DNA of 64,000 nucleotides from Pseudomonas sp. ACN8 (GCF_002303925.1 NZ_MRCS01000013.1:62001-126000); one strand, 5' to 3'; counted from the first letter of the stretch, positions 10,658-21,144 are shown. A program made the numbers and translations. Notes: generated from the letters alone by a model not told the origin.

Positions 10658-11668
10658 ATGACTGCTGGCTTGCAAGGCTCGTTGATGGTGGACGTCGCCG
10701 GTACCTGGCTGACGGCTGAAGATCGCCAATTGTTGCGCCAACCCGAAGTGGGTGGCCTGATCATCTTTGCCCGTAACATCGAGCATCCGCGTCAAGTGCG
10801 CGAGCTGAGTGCGGCCATTCGCGCCATTCGTCCCGATCTGCTGCTGGCAGTGGATCAAGAGGGCGGCCGCGTGCAGCGCCTGCGCCAGGGTTTCGTGCGC
10901 TTGCCCGCCATGCGCGCCATTGCCGACAACCCGAACGCCGAATACCTGGCCGAGCAGTGTGGCTGGATTATGGCGACCGAAGTGTTGGCCGTTGGCCTGG
11001 ACCTGAGCTTCGCTCCGGTGCTCGACCTCGACTACCAGCGCAGCGCCGTTGTCGGCACCCGTTCGTTCGAAGGTGATCCCGAGCGCGCGGCCTTGCTCGC
11101 GGGTGCGTTTATCCGCGGCATGAACAGCGCCGGAATGGCCGCCACCGGCAAGCATTTCCCTGGTCATGGCTGGGCCGAGGCTGACTCCCACGACGCGATT
11201 CCCAACGACGAACGCAGTCTCGACGAGATCCGCGTCAATGACCTGGTGCCGTTTGCCAAACTGAGCAAGCAACTGGCCGCGGTCATGCCGGCCCACGTCA
11301 TTTATCCACAAGTCGATTCCCGGCCCGCTGGCTTCTCCCGCCGCTGGTTGCAGGACATCCTGCGCGGCGAGTTGCAGTTCGATGGCGTGATCTTCAGTGA
11401 TGACCTGTCCATGGCGGGCGCTCACGTGGTCGGCGATGCCGCCAGCCGTATCGAAGCGGCGCTGACTGCCGGTTGCGACATGGGTCTGGTGTGCAACGAT
11501 CGCGCTGCCGCCGAACTGGCCCTGAGCGCTGCGCAGCGCCTGAAGGTCAAGCCTTCCGAGCGCATCGCGCGGATGCGCGGCCAGTCGTTTGCCAACGTCG
11601 AATACCGTCAAGACCCGCGCTGGCTGGCCGCTGTCGGCGCGCTCAAAGAAGCTCAATTGATTGATTAA
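10658..11668 (+). CDS. nagZ: NagZ, beta-N-acetylglucosaminidase
   Basis: A 336-residue cytoplasmic GH3 enzyme that removes GlcNAc from 1,6-anhydromuropeptides in peptidoglycan recycling, a step that feeds AmpC induction. GH3 signatures are AVDQEGGRVQRLR, the KHFPGHG loop and the nucleophile region FSDDLSM. Start 10658 (MTAGLQGSLMVDV) has AAGGA upstream and matches the usual length. The phosphorylase gene follows 12 bp later, so the two are probably co-transcribed. Confidence 0.96.
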   Translation: MTAGLQGSLMVDVAGTWLTAEDRQLLRQPEVGGLIIFARNIEHPRQVRELSAAIRAIRPDLLLAVDQEGGRVQRLRQGFVRLPAMRAIADNPNAEYLAEQCGWIMATEVLAVGLDLSFAPVLDLDYQRSAVVGTRSFEGDPERAALLAGAFIRGMNSAGMAATGKHFPGHGWAEADSHDAIPNDERSLDEIRVNDLVPFAKLSKQLAAVMPAHVIYPQVDSRPAGFSRRWLQDILRGELQFDGVIFSDDLSMAGAHVVGDAASRIEAALTAGCDMGLVCNDRAAAELALSAAQRLKVKPSERIARMRGQSFANVEYRQDPRWLAAVGALKEAQLID

Positions 11669-12418
<750 letters not shown>

Positions 12419-12443
12419 GCCCCGCTTGATACCGAGTTGACTT

Positions 12444-12533
12444 CATCGCGAGCAAGCTCGCTCCCACAGGTTCGGTGGCGTTCGTAGAATTTGCATTCGA
12501 CGCGGTCAATGTGGGAGCGAGCCTGCTCGCGAA
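12444..12533. repeat. REP pair between convergent genes
   Basis: An inverted REP (12444-12468, CATCGCGAGCAAGCTCGCTC...) and a direct REP (12510-12533, GTGGGAGCGAGCCTGCTCGC) face each other across 41 bp. They lie between the plus-strand phosphorylase and the minus-strand helicase. Confidence 0.8.
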
Positions 12534-12558
12534 GAGGTCGGTTCAGACGCCGAAAGTC

Positions 12559-15252
12559 TCAGCGTTTTTCAAGGTTTTCCGGCAGCGGCGCAAACAGTGC
12601 CTCGATATCATCGTTCTGCAGCTTCCAGTCCCCGGCCTTGCGCCCATCCAGCACACCTGCCGCGAGGTCGGATTTTTCCTTTTGCAGGTGTTGAATCTTC
12701 TCTTCGACCGTGCCGCGCGCAATCAACTTATAGACGAACACCGGTTTCTCCTGGCCGATGCGATACGCCCGGTCGGTCGCCTGGTTTTCCGTCGCCGGGT
12801 TCCACCACGGATCGTAATGAATCACCGTGTCCGCTTCGGTCAGGTTCAGGCCAACGCCACCGGCCTTCAGGCTGATCAGAAAAATCTGACGCTTGCCGCT
12901 CTGGAATTCCTTCACCGGGGTGCGGCGGTCGCGGGTCTGGCCAGTCAGCAGAGCGTAGGCCACGCCGCGTTTGTTCAGTTCGTCTTCGATCAGCGACAGC
13001 ATCGAAGTGAACTGCGAGAACAGCAGGATCCGCCGACCTTCCTCGAACAATTCCTCGAGCATTTCCATCAGACTGTCGAGCTTGCCCGATGTGCTGCCAC
13101 GGCTTGGCAGGGTCGCCTCGTTGACCAGGCGCAAATCGCAGCACACCTGGCGCAGCTTGAGCAGGGCTTCGAGAATGATGATCTGGCTGCGGGCCACGCC
13201 TTTGCGAGTGATCTCGTCGCGGACTTTCTTGTCCATGGCCAGGCGCATGGTTTCGTACACGTCGCGCTGGGCTTCGTTGAGTTCGACCCAGTGGATGATC
13301 TCGGTTTTCGGCGGCAACTCGGTGGCCACCTGTTCCTTGGTGCGGCGCAGCAGGAAAGGTTTGATCCGGCCGTTGAGGTGCTGGAGCCTGACTTCGCTGG
13401 TGCGTTTTTCAATCGGCACGCGGTAATCGCGGTTGAAGCTTTTGACGTCGCCCAGCCAGCCGGGCAAGAGGAAGTGAAACAGCGACCAGAGTTCGCCGAG
13501 ATGATTTTCCAGCGGCGTGCCGCTCAGGCACAGGCGCTGCCGGGCATTGAGCTCGCGGGCAGCCTGTGCAGCCTTGCTGTTCGGGTTCTTGATGTATTGC
13601 GCTTCGTCCAGCACCAGTATGTGCAAGGGCTGCGCCGCCAAGCGTTCGACATCCTTGGGCAGCAGCGCATAGGTGGTCAGGATCAGATCGTAGTCAGCCA
13701 GCTTGTCGAAGTGCTTTTTACGGCTGGCACCGTACAGCGCCAGTACCTTGAGCTGCGGTGTAAAGTGCGCCGCTTCGTCGAGCCAGTTGGGGATCAGGCT
13801 GGTCGGCATCACCACCATGCACGGCCGATCCAGGCGACCGGCGTTTTTCTCGCTCAGCACGTGCGCCAGTGTCTGCAGGGTTTTACCCAGGCCCATGTCG
13901 TCCGCGAGAATTCCACCCACTTCCAGCTGTCGCAGCGACTGCATCCAGCTCAAGCCTTCGAGCTGATACGGACGCAGCGTCGCATTCAGGCCTTCCGGGG
14001 CGATGGCCGTGTGGTCCTTGATGTCACGCAGGCGCTGGGCAAAGGTGCGGATCTGTTCGCCACCCTCCCAGAGCAGCGGCATGTCTTCCAGCGGGTTCAG
14101 GCGCGTGGCATCGGCCTTGCTCAGGCGTAGCGTGGTGTCGCCGGGTTCCTGCAGGTAGAACTCGCCGAGGGTGGCCAGCACCGGCTTCAAGCGGCCGAAG
14201 GGCAGGGCGACCTGCAATGGGCCGTGCTCGGAGTTCGGGCGGTTGGGGATGTTGACCAGGATCAGCTCGTCGTCGCGGCGTCGGGCAAGGCGTTCCGGGT
14301 TGAGGATTTCGGTATGGGAGCGCATCAGGTTGAGCAGGATCGGCAATAGGCTCAGGCGTTCGCCGTTGACGATGATCCCCAGTTCCAGATCGAACCAGTC
14401 GCGTTCCGGAGCCTGTTCGACCGTGGCGTACCAGTCGTCTACCGCCGTCAGGTCGAAACCGAAGTCCTCGTCGATCTGCAATTCCCAGCCCTGGGTGCGC
14501 AACTTCGGCAGTTCATTGAGGGTAAAGGTCAGCCAGGCGCTGTCATTGACCATCTCGAACAACTCGCCGGCGCTTTCCGGCAAGGCCTTGCTTTGCCGGG
14601 TGGCGACTTTGAAGCCGAGGATTCGCAGCTGTTCCCGGTAGGACTGTTCCACTTCCGGGTGGCGTTTTATCCGCAGCGTCTGGGTTTCCTGGCGAATCAG
14701 GATGTCGGTGTTTTTCTGCCCGCAAACGTACTCATCCAGATAACTGAAGGACAGTGCCGCTCGATGCTGGATGTAGCGTTGCATCCGGCCGTTGCGCGGT
14801 TCGAATGCGCTGAATTCGATGCTGGCCAGCCACAGGCGCGGTACCGGTTGAACATTGTCGACCAGCACTTGTGGTGGGGCCTTTGGGCTGCGGTTTTCCA
14901 GGACTGCCTGGAGCTTTTCCAGGAGTTCGGCGTCTTTGGCAGCGGCGGGGTAGTCGAGGGTTTCCTGTACTTGCAGGAGCACCGCCGCGCAATGTTTGCA
15001 GTTGCTGTGGACCGGACAGGAGCAGGTGGCGTCGACCATCAGCAGCGTGCCTTTGGCTGACTCGCGCAGGCGAATGGTCTGACGATAAACGTTACCACCA
15101 GAGCCTTCGCAGGCGGCGACGATGGTTGCGTCGCCGGCCTCGACGATCCTGACGCGATTCTCCAGCGCGTAACGGCGACCACGCTCCAGGCTCTGTTCCT
15201 TGAATCGGCTGACCCAGGACGGTGCGAGGGGTTTGCTCAGGGTCGCGGACAT
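12559..15252 (-). CDS. SWI2/SNF2-family helicase with SWIM zinc finger
   Basis: An 897-residue protein. The N-terminus has a SWIM-type zinc site (CSCPVHSNCKHCAAVL, about residues 80-95). The C-terminal half is a complete SNF2 ATPase: Walker A GGILADDMGLGKTLQTL, motif II LVLDEAQYIKN (DEAQ instead of the commoner DEAH), LCLSGTPLENHLGELWSLF, and the helicase C motifs LLFSQFTSML and ATDRAYRIGQEKPVFVYKL. It is probably a DNA-tracking remodeller like HepA/RapA, but no specific function can be read from sequence. It is the last gene after mfd and csiV, 6 bp from csiV, hinting at a transcription or repair context. Confidence 0.9.
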   Translation of the reverse strand: MSATLSKPLAPSWVSRFKEQSLERGRRYALENRVRIVEAGDATIVAACEGSGGNVYRQTIRLRESAKGTLLMVDATCSCPVHSNCKHCAAVLLQVQETLDYPAAAKDAELLEKLQAVLENRSPKAPPQVLVDNVQPVPRLWLASIEFSAFEPRNGRMQRYIQHRAALSFSYLDEYVCGQKNTDILIRQETQTLRIKRHPEVEQSYREQLRILGFKVATRQSKALPESAGELFEMVNDSAWLTFTLNELPKLRTQGWELQIDEDFGFDLTAVDDWYATVEQAPERDWFDLELGIIVNGERLSLLPILLNLMRSHTEILNPERLARRRDDELILVNIPNRPNSEHGPLQVALPFGRLKPVLATLGEFYLQEPGDTTLRLSKADATRLNPLEDMPLLWEGGEQIRTFAQRLRDIKDHTAIAPEGLNATLRPYQLEGLSWMQSLRQLEVGGILADDMGLGKTLQTLAHVLSEKNAGRLDRPCMVVMPTSLIPNWLDEAAHFTPQLKVLALYGASRKKHFDKLADYDLILTTYALLPKDVERLAAQPLHILVLDEAQYIKNPNSKAAQAARELNARQRLCLSGTPLENHLGELWSLFHFLLPGWLGDVKSFNRDYRVPIEKRTSEVRLQHLNGRIKPFLLRRTKEQVATELPPKTEIIHWVELNEAQRDVYETMRLAMDKKVRDEITRKGVARSQIIILEALLKLRQVCCDLRLVNEATLPSRGSTSGKLDSLMEMLEELFEEGRRILLFSQFTSMLSLIEDELNKRGVAYALLTGQTRDRRTPVKEFQSGKRQIFLISLKAGGVGLNLTEADTVIHYDPWWNPATENQATDRAYRIGQEKPVFVYKLIARGTVEEKIQHLQKEKSDLAAGVLDGRKAGDWKLQNDDIEALFAPLPENLEKR

Positions 15253-15258
15253 AGGGAA

Positions 15259-15837
15259 TCAGTCCGGAATTTCTTCGGGAGCTGCTCGGGGTGCGGGGGC
15301 GGTCAGCGAAGTGATCTTGATCAGCAGGCCGAGGTGGCCGTTGTCGAGGAAGTTCAGCTGGCCGTTCTTGGTGTGGCTTTCCTGTTTCAGGCGCTCGCTG
15401 GCGGTCACCATGCCATTGGCATCGATCTGGTTGACCCAGAAATCGGCGTCGACGTCGGTAAAACGTCCCAGTTTCATGTCCAGTGTGCCCTCGATCGGGA
15501 ACTGACCATATTGTTCCTTGCCGTCGCTGATCGCCACTTTGCTGGCCGTTTCGCCGAGGGGCTGTTGCCAGGCCTTGTGCAGCAACACGGTGTAGTCAGC
15601 GCTGCTGGTGAGTTTTTCCACCTCGCCATTGAGGCTTGGCGTGCGCAGGCTGTCGGGGCTGACCGGTTGGGCGCCCGCCGCCCAGTCTTCCGGCGCGGCG
15701 CGGCTGACTATCGCCGGCACGGCGTTTTGACGGACCAGAATCATTTCGACCTGATACAGGTCATCGGCAAATGCCGTGGGTGCAATCAGCGCTGGCACCA
15801 ACAGGGTCAGCAAGGTCAGGGAGCGAAACAGGCGCAT
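15259..15837 (-). CDS. csiV: CsiV-family periplasmic protein
   Basis: A 192-residue exported protein with a clear signal peptide (MRLFRSLTLLTLLVPALIAPTAFA, cleaved before DDLYQVEMILVRQ). The mature part has the YQVEMILVRQN opening and the RLKQESHTKNGQLNFLDNGHLGLLIKIT end typical of CsiV, a peptidoglycan-binding protein first described in Vibrio. It lies between mfd (10 bp) and the SNF2 helicase (6 bp) and is therefore part of that operon. Identity of family is fairly sure; its role in Pseudomonas is not known to me. Confidence 0.8.
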   Translation of the reverse strand: MRLFRSLTLLTLLVPALIAPTAFADDLYQVEMILVRQNAVPAIVSRAAPEDWAAGAQPVSPDSLRTPSLNGEVEKLTSSADYTVLLHKAWQQPLGETASKVAISDGKEQYGQFPIEGTLDMKLGRFTDVDADFWVNQIDANGMVTASERLKQESHTKNGQLNFLDNGHLGLLIKITSLTAPAPRAAPEEIPD

Positions 15838-15847
15838 GCGGCGTCCT

Positions 15848-18800
15848 TCAAGCAGTTTTCGGAACGAGGCGCTCGAACAGCGCCTCTACAGTATTAAAGC
15901 GCTCTTCCGGGCGCTCCATCGGAACCATGAACTTGAACATCGTGGCGCCTTCGAATTTGTAGCGTTTTGGCTGGCTCTGGATCAGTTTGATCAGGGTCAG
16001 CGGGTCGACCGGCGTCTGTGCGGCGAACTCGACGCGACCGCCTTGTGGGCCGCCATCGACTTTCTTGATGCCCAGTTGTTCGGCCTGCAATTTCAATGCA
16101 GTGATGCGGATCAGGTTCTTGGTCGGCTCCGGCAACAGGCCGAAACGGTCGATCATCTCCACCTGCAAATCCTTGAGGCCGTCCTCGTCGGTGGCCGAGG
16201 CAATGCGCTTGTAGAGAATCAGGCGGGCGTGGACATCCGGCAGATAGTCTTCGGGAATCAACGCCGGTACCCGCAAGTTGACTTCCGGGCCGCCGCCGAG
16301 CGGTTGATCGAGGTTCGGCTGCTCGCCCTTGCGGATCGACTTCACCGCGCGCTCGAGCATTTCCATGTACAGCGTGAAGCCGACTGCCTGGATCTGCCCG
16401 CTCTGGCCGTCGCCGAGCAATTCGCCGGCGCCACGGATTTCCAGGTCGTTGGTGGCGAGCACGAAGCCCGCGCCGAGGTCCTGGGTATTGGCAATCGCTT
16501 CCAGGCGCTTTTCCGCGTCCGGGGTGATTTGCTGGCGCGGCGGCGTCAGCAGGTAGGCGTACGCCTGGTGGTGGCTGCGTCCGACCCGGCCGCGCAACTG
16601 GTGCAACTGTGCCAGGCCGAACTTGTCGGCACGCTCGATGATGATGGTGTTGGCGCTCGGTACGTCGATACCGGTCTCGATGATGGTCGAGGCGATCAGC
16701 ACGTTGAAGCGCTTGTGATAGAAATCGCTCATCACCTGTTCGAGATCGCGTTCGCGCATCTGCCCGTGACCGATGCCGATCCGTGCTTCCGGCACCAGTT
16801 CGGCGAGGTCGGCGGCGCATTTCTCGATGGTCTTCACGTCGTTGTGCAGGTAATAGACCTGACCGCCACGCAGTAACTCACGCAGCAGGGCCTCTTTGAC
16901 CGTGCTCTTGTTCTGTTCCATGACGAAGGTGCGTACCGACAGGCGACGGGCCGGCGGCGTGGCGATGATCGACAGGTCGCGCATGCCCGACACCGCCATG
17001 TTCAGCGTGCGCGGAATCGGCGTGGCGGTCAGGGTCAGAATGTCGACTTCGCTGCGCAGGGCCTTGAGTTGTTCCTTCTGGCGCACGCCGAAACGGTGTT
17101 CCTCGTCGATGATCACCAGCCCGAGGTTTTTGATCTTCACATCGTCCTGCAGCAGCTTGTGCGTGCCGATGACGATGTCGATCTTGCCTTCGGCCAGATC
17201 CGCGACCGCCGCATTCACTTCCTTGGCCGACTTGAAACGGCTCATCACTTCCACGGTCACCGGCCAGTCGGCGAAACGGTCGCGGAAGCTGTTGTAGTGC
17301 TGCTGGGCGAGCAGGGTGGTCGGCACCAGAATCGCCACTTGGCGACCGCCATGCACGGCGATGAACGCGGCGCGCATCGCCACTTCAGTCTTGCCGAAGC
17401 CGACGTCGCCGCACACCAGGCGATCCATCGGCTTGGGCGCAAGCATGTCTTCGCGTACCGCTTCGATGGTGGTTTGCTGGTCCGGGGTTTCTTCGAACGG
17501 GAAGCCGGCGCTGAAGGTGGCGTAGTCGGCTTTCGGGTCGGCGAAAGCGTAGCCTTCGCGGGCGGCGCGGCGGGCGTAGATATCGAGCAACTCGGCGGCC
17601 ACGTCACGTACCTGCTCGGCGGCTTTGCGCTTGGCTTTCTGCCAGGTCTCGGAACCGAGGCGGTGCAGCGGGGCCAAGGCATCGTCGCTGCCGGTGTAGC
17701 GGGCGATCAGGTGCAGGTTGGCCACCGGCACATAGAGCTTGGCGCCTTCGGCGTATTCCAGGGCGAGGAATTCAGCGGTCTGGCTGTCGATTTCCAGGGT
17801 CGCCAGGCCCAGGTAGCGGCCGACGCCGTGGTCGATGTGCACCACCGGCGCGCCCTCGCGCAGCTCGGTGAGGTTCTTGATGACGGCATCGTTGTTGGCA
17901 TCGGCGCGTTTTTCGCGGCGACGGCGCTGCATTACGCGCTGGCCGAACAACGGGCTTTCGGCGACGAGGGCCAGGGCCGGGTCGTCGAGCAGCAAGCCTT
18001 CATCGAGCGGTGCGATGGTGATCGCCAGGCGTTCCTTGCCGGCGACAAAGTCCGGCCAGCTGTCGACGGTTTTCGGTCGCAGCTTCAGGCGTTCCAGCAG
18101 TTCCAGCAGCACTTCGCGGCGGCCTGCGGATTCGGCGGTGAACAGCACGCGACCGGGGAACTGGTCCAGGAAGTCCGCCAGTGCCGCCAGCGGTTGGGTG
18201 GCCTTGGCTTCGATCGCCAGGTTGGGCAACTCGCGAGCCGGGAAGCGCTCGCGACCGCCACCGCTTTCTACATCCTGTTGACTGGCCACCACGCGCGGCC
18301 AGTTTTTCAGGCGCGCGAAGCAGTCTTCCACCGGCAGGAACAGTTCGGCGGGCGGTAATAAAGGGCGGGACGGGTCGACGCGGCGTTCTTCATAGCGATT
18401 GCGCACATCGTTCCAGAAGTTTTCCGCGGCCTGCTCAATGCCCGGCAGGGAAAACACTTGCGTGTCCTGGGGCAGGTAATCGAACAGTGTCGAGGTTTCT
18501 TCGAAGAACAGCGGCAGGTAGTACTCGATGCCGGCCGGGGTAATCCCGCTGCTCAAGTCCTGGAAGATCGGGCAGCGGCGGAAGTCGACGTCAAAACGCT
18601 CGCGGAACCGCGCCTTGAAGCGAGTGACCGCTTCTTTTTGCAGCGGAAATTCCTTGGCCGGCAACAGCTTGACCGAGTCGACTTTGTCGATCGAACGCTG
18701 GTTCTCCGGGTCGAAGGTGCGCAGGGTTTCGATTTCGTCGTCGAACAGATCGATGCGATATGGCAGTTTGCTGCCCATCGGGAACAGATCGATCAGCGAA

Positions 18801-19297
18801 CCGCGAACGGTGAACTCGCCGTGTTCATACACCGTATCAACGTAGCGATAACCCGTGGCTTCAAGCCGGGTGCGCATTTGCTCGACGTCGAGTTTCTGGC
18901 CGATATCCAGCACCAGGCTGCTGCCGAGCAGGAATTTGGTCGGCGCGAGGCGGTGCAGGGCGGTCGTGATCGGCACCACCAGCACGCCATGGCTCAGTTC
19001 CGGCAGCCGGTACAGGCTGGCGATGCGCTGGGAAATGATGTCCTGGTGCGGCGAAAACAGGTCGTAGGGCAGGGTTTCCCAGTCGGGGAAGTGCAGTACG
19101 GGCAAATCCGGGGCGAAGAAACCCAGCTCCTGTTCCAGCCGTTCGGCACTTTGGCTGTCGGCGGTCAGTAGCAGGGTAAAGCGCTTGGCAGCGCTGGCGG
19201 CCTCGGCGATGGCCAGGCTCAGGGCGGCACCGGGCAGGTTGCCCCAGTGCTGTTTACCTGCCGCGGCAGGGAGAAGCGGTAGACGCAGAACGGGCAC
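15848..19297 (-). CDS. mfd: Mfd, transcription-repair coupling factor
   Basis: A 1149-residue ATP-dependent translocase that removes stalled RNA polymerase and recruits UvrA. It has the UvrB-like N-terminal module (FPDWETLPYDLFSPHQD), the polymerase-interaction domain near APVVHIDHGVGRYLGL, the helicase motifs GDVGFGKTEVAMRAAF, IIDEEHRFGV and LTATPIPRTLNMA, the RGRVGRS box and a C-terminal TRCF domain. The GTG at 19297 (protein MPVLRLPLLPAAAGK) gives the length I recall for pseudomonads. An in-frame TTG at 19348 would add 17 residues. csiV follows by 10 bp. Confidence 0.97.
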   Translation of the reverse strand: MPVLRLPLLPAAAGKQHWGNLPGAALSLAIAEAASAAKRFTLLLTADSQSAERLEQELGFFAPDLPVLHFPDWETLPYDLFSPHQDIISQRIASLYRLPELSHGVLVVPITTALHRLAPTKFLLGSSLVLDIGQKLDVEQMRTRLEATGYRYVDTVYEHGEFTVRGSLIDLFPMGSKLPYRIDLFDDEIETLRTFDPENQRSIDKVDSVKLLPAKEFPLQKEAVTRFKARFRERFDVDFRRCPIFQDLSSGITPAGIEYYLPLFFEETSTLFDYLPQDTQVFSLPGIEQAAENFWNDVRNRYEERRVDPSRPLLPPAELFLPVEDCFARLKNWPRVVASQQDVESGGGRERFPARELPNLAIEAKATQPLAALADFLDQFPGRVLFTAESAGRREVLLELLERLKLRPKTVDSWPDFVAGKERLAITIAPLDEGLLLDDPALALVAESPLFGQRVMQRRRREKRADANNDAVIKNLTELREGAPVVHIDHGVGRYLGLATLEIDSQTAEFLALEYAEGAKLYVPVANLHLIARYTGSDDALAPLHRLGSETWQKAKRKAAEQVRDVAAELLDIYARRAAREGYAFADPKADYATFSAGFPFEETPDQQTTIEAVREDMLAPKPMDRLVCGDVGFGKTEVAMRAAFIAVHGGRQVAILVPTTLLAQQHYNSFRDRFADWPVTVEVMSRFKSAKEVNAAVADLAEGKIDIVIGTHKLLQDDVKIKNLGLVIIDEEHRFGVRQKEQLKALRSEVDILTLTATPIPRTLNMAVSGMRDLSIIATPPARRLSVRTFVMEQNKSTVKEALLRELLRGGQVYYLHNDVKTIEKCAADLAELVPEARIGIGHGQMRERDLEQVMSDFYHKRFNVLIASTIIETGIDVPSANTIIIERADKFGLAQLHQLRGRVGRSHHQAYAYLLTPPRQQITPDAEKRLEAIANTQDLGAGFVLATNDLEIRGAGELLGDGQSGQIQAVGFTLYMEMLERAVKSIRKGEQPNLDQPLGGGPEVNLRVPALIPEDYLPDVHARLILYKRIASATDEDGLKDLQVEMIDRFGLLPEPTKNLIRITALKLQAEQLGIKKVDGGPQGGRVEFAAQTPVDPLTLIKLIQSQPKRYKFEGATMFKFMVPMERPEERFNTVEALFERLVPKTA

Positions 19298-19529
19298 GGA
19301 AGGTTGAGCTCCAAGCGTTGCGACAAAGTCGGCAATTGTAGCGGTCAACGATGCCGCCTGTCAGTTGCTGACTGCGCCTAAAGCACGGGTTTGGTGAAAT
19401 GTAGTGGTAAAGACAAAATTCAACGGTTTTTTGCCAGGAATTACTGAATATGTAGTGGCAAAAACAACGAGTGTTACGGAGGGTTACGGACAACGAGGCG
19501 CGGCCTCCAAAAAATTGACTGCGCTGAAA

Positions 19530-19569
19530 GCCCCGGTTTTATTGGCTTTGCGCGGGGCGTAATTTTTTT
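19530..19569 (+). terminator. Terminator- or attenuator-like hairpin upstream of gap
   Basis: A six-base-pair stem GCCCCG/CGGGGC with a 17-base loop is followed by GTAATTTTTTT. No gene ends here on the plus strand, so if functional it may act on leader transcripts. Confidence 0.35.
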
Positions 19570-19607
19570 GAACGACGAATTGTTACGTAAAGCACGACGG
19601 GCGCGCA

Positions 19608-19636
19608 TTGCTACCGCTGTCACTCGGCGGCATAAT
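19608..19636 (+). promoter_or_regulatory. Likely gap promoter
   Basis: TTGCTA (19608-19613) and CATAAT (19631-19636) are separated by 17 bp, 39 bp before the GTG start. Confidence 0.55.
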
Positions 19637-19675
19637 GTAGCCCCTTTTTTCTGCCCCTACATGTGGAAGGTTCCC

Positions 19676-21124
19676 GTGACTCAGAAGCCCGACCAGTGTC
19701 TTGGTGAATGGATCGACCGTGAAGCACTCGCAGAAGCGATGATTCCGCTTATCGGTCAGCTCTACCGCAATAACAACGTGGTGAGCTCGATCTATGGCCG
19801 CAGCCTGATCAATCGTTCAGTCATTGCGATTCTCAAAGCTCACCGCTTTGCTCGTCACCGTCAGTCCGACGAAAGCGAGCTGTCCGTCCACGAAACATTC
19901 CCGCTGATCAAGGCGATGAGCGAACTCAAGCTCGGCGCCGCTTCGGTGGACCTGGGCAAGCTGGCGGCCAAATTCAAGGCTGAAGGCAATGGCCGTACCG
20001 CCGAGCAGTTCGTCCGTGAAGAACTGGCCGACGTGGTTGGCCAGCAAAACGCATCGGCCCGCAAAGGCACCGACGTTGTCCTCTACGGCTTCGGTCGTAT
20101 CGGCCGTCTGCTGGCGCGCATCCTGATCGAGAAAACCGGTGGTGGCGACGGCCTGCGCCTGCGCGCCATCGTTGTCCGCAAGGGCGCCGAGAACGACCTG
20201 GTCAAGCGTGCCAGCCTGCTGCGCCGCGACTCGGTCCATGGCCCGTTCGATGGCACCATCACCATCGATGAAGCCAACAACACCATCACCGCCAACGGCA
20301 ACCTGATCCAGGTTATCTACGCCAAGAGCCCGGCCGAAGTCGACTACACCCAGTACGGCATCGAAAACGCTCTGATCGTCGACAACACCGGTGTATGGCG
20401 TGACGCTGACGGCCTGGGCCAGCACCTGGCCTGCCCGGGCGCTGCCCGCGTGATCCTCACCGCACCTGGCAAGGGCGCGCTGAAGAACATCGTGCATGGC
20501 ATCAACCATGGCGAAATCACCCCTGACGACAAGATCATTTCGGCGGCTTCCTGCACCACCAACGCCATCGTGCCGGTGCTCAAGGCAGTCAACGACAAGT
20601 ACGGCATCGTCAACGGTCACGTCGAAACCGTTCACTCGTTCACCAACGACCAGAACCTGATCGACAACTTCCACAAGGGCAGCCGTCGTGGCCGCGCCGC
20701 GCCGCTGAACATGGTCATCACCGAGACCGGTGCCGCCACCGCAGCCGCCAAGGCGCTGCCAGTGCTCAAGGGCAAGCTGACCGGCAACGCGATTCGCGTG
20801 CCTACGCCGAACGTGTCGATGGCCATCCTGAACCTGAACCTGGAAAAGGCCACCACTCGCGAAGAGATCAACGAGTACCTGCGCCAGATGGCCATGCACT
20901 CGGATCTGCACAAGCAGATCGACTACGTGAGCTCCCAGGAAGTGGTTTCCACCGACTTCGTTGGTTCGCGCCACGCAGGCGTAGTGGACGCTGAAGCGAC
21001 CATCACCCAGGATAACCGCGTTGTTCTGTACGTTTGGTACGACAACGAGTTCGGTTACAGCTGTCAAGTGGTTCGCGTGATGGAAGACATGGCCGGTGTA
21101 AACCCGCCAGCATTCCCGCGCTAA
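19676..21124 (+). CDS. gap: Glyceraldehyde-3-phosphate dehydrogenase, long form
   Basis: A 482-residue GAPDH that interconverts glyceraldehyde-3-phosphate and 1,3-bisphosphoglycerate. About 130 N-terminal residues precede the Rossmann motif VVLYGFGRIGRLLARILI. The catalytic Cys lies in SAASCTTNAIVPVLKAV, and YVWYDNEFGYSCQVVRV marks the C-terminus. The long N-terminal extension is typical of this pseudomonad paralogue (PA3001 type), distinct from the shorter GapA. GTG at 19676 is chosen for its GGAAGG site 5 bases upstream; ATG at 19661 would add five residues. A strong terminator follows. Confidence 0.93.
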   Translation: MTQKPDQCLGEWIDREALAEAMIPLIGQLYRNNNVVSSIYGRSLINRSVIAILKAHRFARHRQSDESELSVHETFPLIKAMSELKLGAASVDLGKLAAKFKAEGNGRTAEQFVREELADVVGQQNASARKGTDVVLYGFGRIGRLLARILIEKTGGGDGLRLRAIVVRKGAENDLVKRASLLRRDSVHGPFDGTITIDEANNTITANGNLIQVIYAKSPAEVDYTQYGIENALIVDNTGVWRDADGLGQHLACPGAARVILTAPGKGALKNIVHGINHGEITPDDKIISAASCTTNAIVPVLKAVNDKYGIVNGHVETVHSFTNDQNLIDNFHKGSRRGRAAPLNMVITETGAATAAAKALPVLKGKLTGNAIRVPTPNVSMAILNLNLEKATTREEINEYLRQMAMHSDLHKQIDYVSSQEVVSTDFVGSRHAGVVDAEATITQDNRVVLYVWYDNEFGYSCQVVRVMEDMAGVNPPAFPR

Positions 21125-21144
21125 GCCTTTAGCTGCACATGAAG

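Larger units (their letters stand above)
19298..19675. other. Divergent mfd/gap intergenic region with direct repeats
   Basis: About 380 bp. It contains two near-identical direct repeats with the form ATGTAGTGGyAAArACAA at 19399-19416 and 19450-19467 (51 bp apart). It also holds a GCCCCG/CGGGGC hairpin (19530-19558) followed by a T-tract (19562-19569), and a promoter for gap (19608-19636). The repeats carry the TGTAGT half-site seen in HexR operators, but the second half-site is poor. Confidence 0.5.
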
